In this document: piece by piece, positions 31,617-35,529 of the stretch
Numbering within the stretch: position 1 is the first letter of the stretch
Layout: every line of letters begins with the position of its first letter
Source: Candidatus Woesearchaeota archaeon
Lineage (GTDB): Archaea; Nanobdellota; Nanobdellia; Woesearchaeales; GW2011-AR4
Length of the DNA: 35,529 nt
Reading direction: 5' to 3'
Assembly: GCA_016185805.1 (NCBI GenBank)
Contig: JACPMW010000005.1
Span: forward strand, 1 to 35,529
Made by a program: the position numbers and the translations under genes
Notes under the pieces: generated by a model
Databases searched by the model: none
Told to the model about the DNA's origin: nothing
The model's input: only the letters and a program-made list of their open reading frames with translations

Positions 31617-32018
31617 TTAAACCACTATGCTTGCTATTTTTGCGATGCCGGGCCATCTTTCGCATGCTTCTTTGGCTATTGCCCCCTTGAAAATTGTCCC
31701 TTTTGGGTTTCCTTTGTCATCCTTCAAAACCACTGCGGAATTGTCCTCAAATTTTATTCTCATTCCATCCTGCCTTCTGAATTCTTTCCTTTGCCTCACT
31801 ATAACCGCATATACGACTTGTTTTCTCATGTCAGGCTTGCCGCTGACAACAGAAGCCTGGACTATGTCCCCCACCCCGCAGCTTCCTATCCTCCCCTTTG
31901 TAGTTTTTAGCCCGACAACTGTAAATATTTTTATTATCTTGGCTCCAGAGTTGTCGCAGGTTTCTACCCTGCTGCCTACTGGCAATGACCGTGTTACATT
32001 CGCTTTTAATGGCTGCAT
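31617..32018 (-). CDS. rpl14: Ribosomal protein uL14
   Basis: The 133-residue protein is uL14. VETCDNSGAKIIKIFTVVG, GRIGSCGVGDIVQASVVSGKPDMRKQVVYAVIVRQRKEFRR and a C-terminal KGTIFKGAIAKEACERWPGIAKIASIVV match. It faces the subunit interface. uS17 ends one base upstream. Confidence 0.96.
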   Translation of the reverse strand: MQPLKANVTRSLPVGSRVETCDNSGAKIIKIFTVVGLKTTKGRIGSCGVGDIVQASVVSGKPDMRKQVVYAVIVRQRKEFRRQDGMRIKFEDNSAVVLKDDKGNPKGTIFKGAIAKEACERWPGIAKIASIVV

Positions 32019-32019
32019 T

Positions 32020-32493
32020 TTATCCTGTTTCCTCAGCCTTGTCCTTCTCTTTTTTTATAACCTTGGCCGCTTCTCTTGCTTCCATTCTTCCCTTAAACTT
32101 TTTTTCAATGCCTAGTTTCTGCACAATTACAAAATTTTTTGTCTTGCTTAAAGGCCTGCACTCAATTATATTTACAACATCTCCATCCTTTGCACTGATG
32201 CAGTCTGGATTGTGCGCCTTGAGCCTTGTCCTTCTCTTTTCGTACCTTTCATATTTTTTAAGATAGTTAATCCTCTCAAATTCTATGACTGCCGTCTTTC
32301 TCATTTTTGTCGATGCAACTATGCCGATGAATTGCCTGCCCCTGGCGCTTAATTTGCCGTGAAAAGGGCATTTTATGTCGTGGCACTCCTGTTTCGGCGC
32401 CTCGAATGTTCCTATATTTCTCGCTTCTATTGCTGTCATTTTGTGGTTTATTTTGTAGCCTGCCGTGTGTTTTTTTGCCTCTTTAAGCTGCAT
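32020..32493 (-). CDS. rps17: Ribosomal protein uS17, extended at both ends
   Basis: The 157-residue protein has the archaeal uS17 core: ARNIGTFEAPKQECHDIKCPFHGKLSARGRQFIG near 23-58, then IVASTKMRKTAVIEFERINYLKKYERYEKRRTRLKAHNPDCI and GDVVNIIECRPLSKTKNFVIVQ. Before it are about 18 extra residues (MQLKEAKKHTAGYKINHK) and after it a basic tail. Typical archaeal uS17 is about 105-115 residues. The start at 32493 lies two bases after the aIF1 stop; an internal ATG would give the standard length. Confidence 0.9.
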   Translation of the reverse strand: MQLKEAKKHTAGYKINHKMTAIEARNIGTFEAPKQECHDIKCPFHGKLSARGRQFIGIVASTKMRKTAVIEFERINYLKKYERYEKRRTRLKAHNPDCISAKDGDVVNIIECRPLSKTKNFVIVQKLGIEKKFKGRMEAREAAKVIKKEKDKAEETG

Positions 32494-32495
32494 TC

Positions 32496-32804
32496 TTATT
32501 TTATCTCGACGCTGCTTGGCGCAAAGCCGTGCTCAATCAAAATTTTCCTCGTCTTCTGCTTGTGCTCGCCCTGAAGCTCTATCTTCCCGTCTTTTATTGT
32601 GCCGCCGCATGCAAGCGCTGACTTGAGCTTTTTTGCCAAATCTTTAAGGTCTATCTCTTTTTGGTCTATGCCTTCTACAATTGTGTAGTTTTTGTTGAAT
32701 TTTTTCTTCTCAGTATAAACCAATATCTTTTGGCTTTCTTTTGCTATCGTCTCGCATACACACAGCTCTTTTACCAAGCCGCAAATCTGGCAGATTTCAC
32801 TCAT
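32496..32804 (-). CDS. Translation initiation factor aIF1 (SUI1)
   Basis: The 102-residue protein is the archaeal SUI1/eIF1 homologue, which helps choose the start codon on the small subunit. A zinc-ribbon N terminus CQICGLVKELCVC precedes the SUI1 fold with YTIVEGIDQKEIDLKDLAKKLKSALACGGTIKDGKIELQGEHKQKTRKILIEHGF. The start overlaps uL29 by eight bases. In many archaea the RNase P subunit Rnp1 follows, but here uS17 comes directly. Confidence 0.92.
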   Translation of the reverse strand: MSEICQICGLVKELCVCETIAKESQKILVYTEKKKFNKNYTIVEGIDQKEIDLKDLAKKLKSALACGGTIKDGKIELQGEHKQKTRKILIEHGFAPSSVEIK

Positions 32805-33018
32805 TCCTTTTTGATACCTCCGTTTTCTGTTTAGCTTTTTCCTGTTTAAGGGTCAATATTTTTGCGATTGTTCTCCTTATCTCCCTTGCCTTGCTTGGGT
32901 TTTTTGGGGACATCCCTATTGCGATCTGCGAGTTTGCTTTCATAAGCTCTTTTTTCAGATCGGCCATTCTGTTGTCCATGTCTGTTTCATTCATCAGCTT
33001 TAGTTCCTTTGTTTTCAT
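32797..33018 (-). CDS. rpl29: Ribosomal protein uL29
   Basis: The 73-residue protein is the helical hairpin uL29: KELKLMNETDMDNRMADLKKELMKANSQIAIG aligns with the usual two-helix pattern, and NPSKAREIRRTIAKILTLKQEK is the second helix. The start lies 32 bases inside uS3, giving unusually deep overlap between the two frames. Confidence 0.9.
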   Translation of the reverse strand: MKTKELKLMNETDMDNRMADLKKELMKANSQIAIGMSPKNPSKAREIRRTIAKILTLKQEKAKQKTEVSKRNE

Positions 33019-33724
33019 TTTTTTTCCTTCTCGTCTTTTTTGGCTTGCCTTCGGAAACTGCTTTGGTTTCCGTCATTTCTCTCTCATGGTTTGCTTCTCC
33101 CTTTAACTCCCCTGCTTTTACTTCTTTCTGCTCAATCAGCTCTATATCGTCCGGCAGCTTGATGTCTGGAGGCATTATCCTTACTTTGACTCCAATAATT
33201 CCTGTCTTCAGCTGTGCTTGAGCATCTGCTCTTTTGACTCCTGTTACTGCTATGTCGCCGCATTTCTTAAGGTAGCCTGTATAAAACCTCCACGATTTGG
33301 CCCTTGCACTCGGGACTTTGCCGCTTATCGTAATCTCTATACCTAAAGCGCCGGATTTCATTACATCTCCCATTATCTTGTGGCTTATTGCCTTGAATTT
33401 TTCTGAGCCGAATTTTTCCAGGGCATCAACTATCTTTTCCGCAACAATCCGTGCATCAAGATTTGGATTTTCCACCTCGCTGATTTCTATCTGCGGATTT
33501 TCCAAGTCAAATCTCTTTTTGAGCGTCTTTGTAAGCTGTTTTATGTTCTGCCCTTTTTTGCCAACTATCAGTCCAGGCCTCGATGTAAATATTATTATCT
33601 TCTCCCCCAGTGGCGTCTTTACCATCCTCGTATGGCTGTGCCCCACATTCTTCAGGCTTTGAGTTATATATTCCTGTATCTGAAACTCTTTGAATTTCTG
33701 CGCCACGAATTTCCTTTCTATCAA
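32987..33724 (-). CDS. rps3: Ribosomal protein uS3, TTG start
   Basis: The 245-residue protein is uS3 with its KH domain. IERKFVAQKFKEFQIQEYI begins it, the GXXG loop is in GLIVGKKGQNIKQLTK near 77, and SGKVPSARAKSWRFYTGYLKKCGDIA and IIGVKVRIMPPDIKLPDDIEL follow. A charged tail of about 40 residues (KPKKTRRKKNENKG) ends it. The first codon is TTG at 33724. GGGGTGGG five bases before it is a strong ribosome binding site and makes the TTG convincing. Confidence 0.94.
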   Translation of the reverse strand: MIERKFVAQKFKEFQIQEYITQSLKNVGHSHTRMVKTPLGEKIIIFTSRPGLIVGKKGQNIKQLTKTLKKRFDLENPQIEISEVENPNLDARIVAEKIVDALEKFGSEKFKAISHKIMGDVMKSGALGIEITISGKVPSARAKSWRFYTGYLKKCGDIAVTGVKRADAQAQLKTGIIGVKVRIMPPDIKLPDDIELIEQKEVKAGELKGEANHEREMTETKAVSEGKPKKTRRKKNENKGTKADE

Positions 33725-33773
33725 AATCCCACCCCGATTAGGATTTTGGGAGTTCCGAAAATTGAAATTTTCG
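33722..33773 (-). promoter_or_regulatory. Two hairpins covering the uS3 start codon and its ribosome binding site
   Basis: On the minus strand CAAAATCC (33748-33741) can pair with GGATTTTG (33729-33722), and the loop holds TAATCGGGGTG. The 3' arm ends with the TTG start codon itself. A second perfect repeat, CGAAAATT-GA-AATTTTCG at 33756-33773, lies just upstream. The gap of 58 bases between uL22 and uS3 is wider than its neighbours, which leaves room for such a control site. Confidence 0.45.
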
Positions 33774-33782
33774 AGACTATCA

Positions 33783-34265
33783 TTATCTATCCCCTCTCAT
33801 TTTTGTCTTTTCCTGCTTTCCCTCTTGCGCTTTCTTTTTCTCCTCAACTACTATCTCTACGTTTGTCCTTTTCATTTTTCTTCTGGTCTTTCTGCCAAAA
33901 TGCCATGTTTTGCCTGCTTTGTGCGCCGACACATGGGTAATTATGAGGTTTGAAGTATTTAACCCCTTGAACTGGGCGTTTGCCTCAACGCTCTCTATCA
34001 GCCTTATGAATTCCTTGGATGCTTTTTCCGGGTAACTCGCAGGACCAAGCTTCTTTTTGTGCCCCAAATCCCAGTTATATCTTTTGAAGGGGACTGCTGC
34101 TTTCTTTTCAGCGACATTATGCAGTATTTTTTTAGCCTCCTCAACGTTCCTGTTTTTGATAAACCTGCATATCTCGACGCTTTGCTTGAACGAGATGGGC
34201 AACGCTGTCCCAAGCGCCTTTGCCATATGTTCTTTGCTGTAATTAGTGTATGTGTATCCTTTCAT
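33783..34265 (-). CDS. rpl22: Ribosomal protein uL22
   Basis: The 160-residue protein is archaeal uL22, which lines the exit tunnel. KEHMAKALGTALPISFKQSVEICRFIKNRNVEEAKKIL at the start, KRYNWDLGHKKKLGPASYPEKASKEFIRLIESVEANAQFKGL and the tunnel-loop part HVSAHKAGKTWHFGRKTRRKMKRTN match. The tail is Lys/Glu-rich. The start is two bases after the uS19 stop. Confidence 0.95.
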   Translation of the reverse strand: MKGYTYTNYSKEHMAKALGTALPISFKQSVEICRFIKNRNVEEAKKILHNVAEKKAAVPFKRYNWDLGHKKKLGPASYPEKASKEFIRLIESVEANAQFKGLNTSNLIITHVSAHKAGKTWHFGRKTRRKMKRTNVEIVVEEKKKAQEGKQEKTKMRGDR

Positions 34266-34267
34266 TT

Positions 34268-34651
34268 TTATTTTACCGACAAGCTTGCGCTCGACCTTGT
34301 GGCGCCTATGCCAGGTGCGCTATGGGCAACTTTCTTTCTCGTCAATGCAAATTCCCCAAGATAGTGTCCTATCATCTCCGTCTCTATCGCAACTGGAACA
34401 AATTCCCTGCCTTGATGTACTTTTATTGTTACGCCAACCATCTCTGGAAGTATGATCATGTCCCTGCAATGAGTCTCTATGTTCTTCTCATTTGCCCTCA
34501 TTTTTTTTAGCAGTATTTTTTGCTGCTCGGTCATTCCCCTCTTTATTGTTCGCCTTTGCCTTGAGGTGAGTATCTGGGCCACCTCATTCGCATTCATTTT
34601 TTTGAGCTCTTCCAGTGTTTTTCCCTTGATTGTTGTTTCTTTTTTTGCCAT
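34268..34651 (-). CDS. rps19: Ribosomal protein uS19
   Basis: The 127-residue protein is uS19. [27 protein letters not shown] begins the archaeal-type N terminus, [63 protein letters not shown] is the conserved core. The length is normal for archaea. It starts 14 bases after the end of uL2. Confidence 0.95.
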   Translation of the reverse strand: MAKKETTIKGKTLEELKKMNANEVAQILTSRQRRTIKRGMTEQQKILLKKMRANEKNIETHCRDMIILPEMVGVTIKVHQGREFVPVAIETEMIGHYLGEFALTRKKVAHSAPGIGATRSSASLSVK

Positions 34652-34665
34652 CTTATCAAAAATAT

Positions 34666-35382
34666 TTACCTCTTACTTCTTCCTGTCCTCTTTGGGGCTA
34701 TCTTCCCAACTTTCCTTCCGGGCGGCGCGTTTCTTGAAGATTGTGTCGGAATTCCTTTTGCGTGCGAGCTCTTCCCTCCAAATGGATGATTTACTGAATT
34801 CATTGATGTACCGCTCACTATCGGCCACAATTTGTTTTTTGCCCTCATTGCAAAGGATTTTGTTCCTGCCTTCAGGAACGGCTTTTCAGGCCTGCCAGAC
34901 CCGGCTATAATCCCCACAACTGCCCTGCATTCCGGCAAAAATGTCCTTCTTTTGCTCGAGGGCAGCTCCACAACAATCCCATTGTCCATTTTTGTTATTA
35001 TTCTCGCAAATGTTCCGCTTGCCCTTACAAATTTTCCCCCATCTCCGGGATTTGCTTCTATGTTGTATATGGGTGTTCCTTCCGGAATATTCTTTAGTGG
35101 AAGCACGTTTCCTATCTTGGTTTCTATATCAACCCCTATCTCTATTTTATCTCCGGATTTTATACCCTCGGGAGCTTGCAGCAGTCCAGTCTCGCCGTTG
35201 CTGTACTCCAGTTCCATCAATGGGGCGCTGTGGCCGCTGCTGTGCAAAATGTCGGATATCGTGGCATTCATTGGCTTGTTCTCATACCTCGAGAAATTCA
35301 CCTTGCCCTTGTACCTGAAACTTGGCGCCCTATACCTTGGGCTTCCTTTGCCCCTTTTCTGTTGTATCAAGCTTTTTCCCAT
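34666..35382 (-). CDS. rpl2: Ribosomal protein uL2
   Basis: The 238-residue protein is uL2, next to the peptidyl transferase centre. [26 protein letters not shown] opens it, [44 protein letters not shown] and [30 protein letters not shown] follow, with the conserved histidine in the last block. The length is standard. The ribosome binding site GGTGA precedes the ATG, after the uL23 stop. Confidence 0.96.
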   Translation of the reverse strand: MGKSLIQQKRGKGSPRYRAPSFRYKGKVNFSRYENKPMNATISDILHSSGHSAPLMELEYSNGETGLLQAPEGIKSGDKIEIGVDIETKIGNVLPLKNIPEGTPIYNIEANPGDGGKFVRASGTFARIITKMDNGIVVELPSSKRRTFLPECRAVVGIIAGSGRPEKPFLKAGTKSFAMRAKNKLWPIVSGTSMNSVNHPFGGKSSHAKGIPTQSSRNAPPGRKVGKIAPKRTGRSKR

Positions 35383-35394
35383 TTTAATTCACCA

Positions 35395-35529
35395 TCACAT
35401 TAGTCCTAATTGAGTAGCTATGTCTATTGCCGGGTTTTTTGAGGAAAATTTGACGTATGCTCTTTTCTCGCCGTCTGCATTTATGAAGGTATTCACCTTT
35501 TCTATCTTTACTTTAAACATCTCCTCTAC
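35395..35529 (-). CDS. rpl23: Ribosomal protein uL23, 3' end only
   Basis: The frame is open to the window edge and reads VEEMFKVKIEKVNTF, then NADGEKRAYVKFSSKN and AIDIATQLGLM before a TGA stop. This is the C-terminal half of archaeal uL23, which sits at the exit tunnel. The stop is 12 bases ahead of uL2, in the usual order uL23-uL2. It is below the ORF-track cutoff and incomplete at the 5' end. Confidence 0.92.
   Translation of the reverse strand, partial: VEEMFKVKIEKVNTFINADGEKRAYVKFSSKNPAIDIATQLGLM

Noticed and set aside
31125-31910. 261-codon plus-strand ORF across eS4, uL24 and uL14
   Set aside because: It is antisense to three well-supported ribosomal genes and has shadow-like Phe/Cys/Ser content.
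1-35529. CRISPR arrays, insertion sequences, rRNA and tRNA genes
   Set aside because: No repeat-spacer pattern, transposase or RNA gene signature was found by reading both strands.

Overview
The window is archaeal chromosome. The evidence is a ribosomal-protein superoperon in archaeal order with archaeal/eukaryotic-only members (eL14, eL34, eL19, eL32, eS4), aIF1, archaeal-type PheS/PheT, Pelota, a TrmB-family regulator, an archaeal type IV pilin signal, and BRE/TATA promoters such as AACCTTTAAATA about 25-30 nt ahead of start codons. Moderate-to-low GC, very tight packing and several bacterial-type metabolic genes fit a DPANN-like lineage (Woesearchaeota or a relative). That placement is inference, not something the sequence proves. 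Coding density is very high and no gene-free stretch exceeds about 300 bases.

Region 1 (1-8300) holds the 3' end of Pelota, an AMP-forming acetyl-CoA synthetase, a TrmB-like regulator, an unknown coiled-coil protein, and a co-directional unit of chorismate mutase plus split transketolase. After these come a fructose-6-phosphate aldolase/transaldolase and a divergent pair: a zinc-ribbon microprotein plus formyltransferase on the minus strand and a small winged-helix regulator on the plus strand. A 26-bp near-palindrome lies between the divergent genes. Region 2 (8410-9558) is a DRG-family GTPase.

Region 3 (9600-21900) is a compact plus-strand aromatic amino acid operon: DAHP synthase, a histidine phosphatase, AroB, an AroD-AroE fusion, AroA, a bacterial-type AroK, AroC, TyrA, PheA, then PheS, PheT and a small membrane protein. 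It carries the steps from PEP and erythrose-4-phosphate to prephenate derivatives and charging of tRNA-Phe. The chorismate mutase and the erythrose-4-phosphate-forming transketolase/transaldolase lie 3-5 kb upstream. Directly ahead of the operon, outside the ORF track, is a 32-codon ORF in which 12 of the last 19 residues are Phe or Tyr. It has its own promoter, its stop codon lies inside a hairpin, and its codons form a U-rich tract. It looks like an attenuator leader peptide comparable to bacterial pheL/pheM, and is the most notable candidate in the window.

Region 4 (21912-35529, minus strand except one pilin gene) is the ribosomal superoperon read from uL23 (partial) through uL2, uS19, uL22, uS3, uL29, aIF1, uS17, uL14, uL24, eS4, uL5, uS14, uS8, uL6, eL32, eL19, uL18, uS5, uL30, uL15, SecY and an EMC3/DUF106 insertase. 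eL34 and eL14 follow. The RNase P subunit (Rnp1/p29), adenylate kinase, cytidylate kinase and Cbf5 that often sit in this cluster are absent here, and the SecY reading frame appears to lack its first transmembrane helix.
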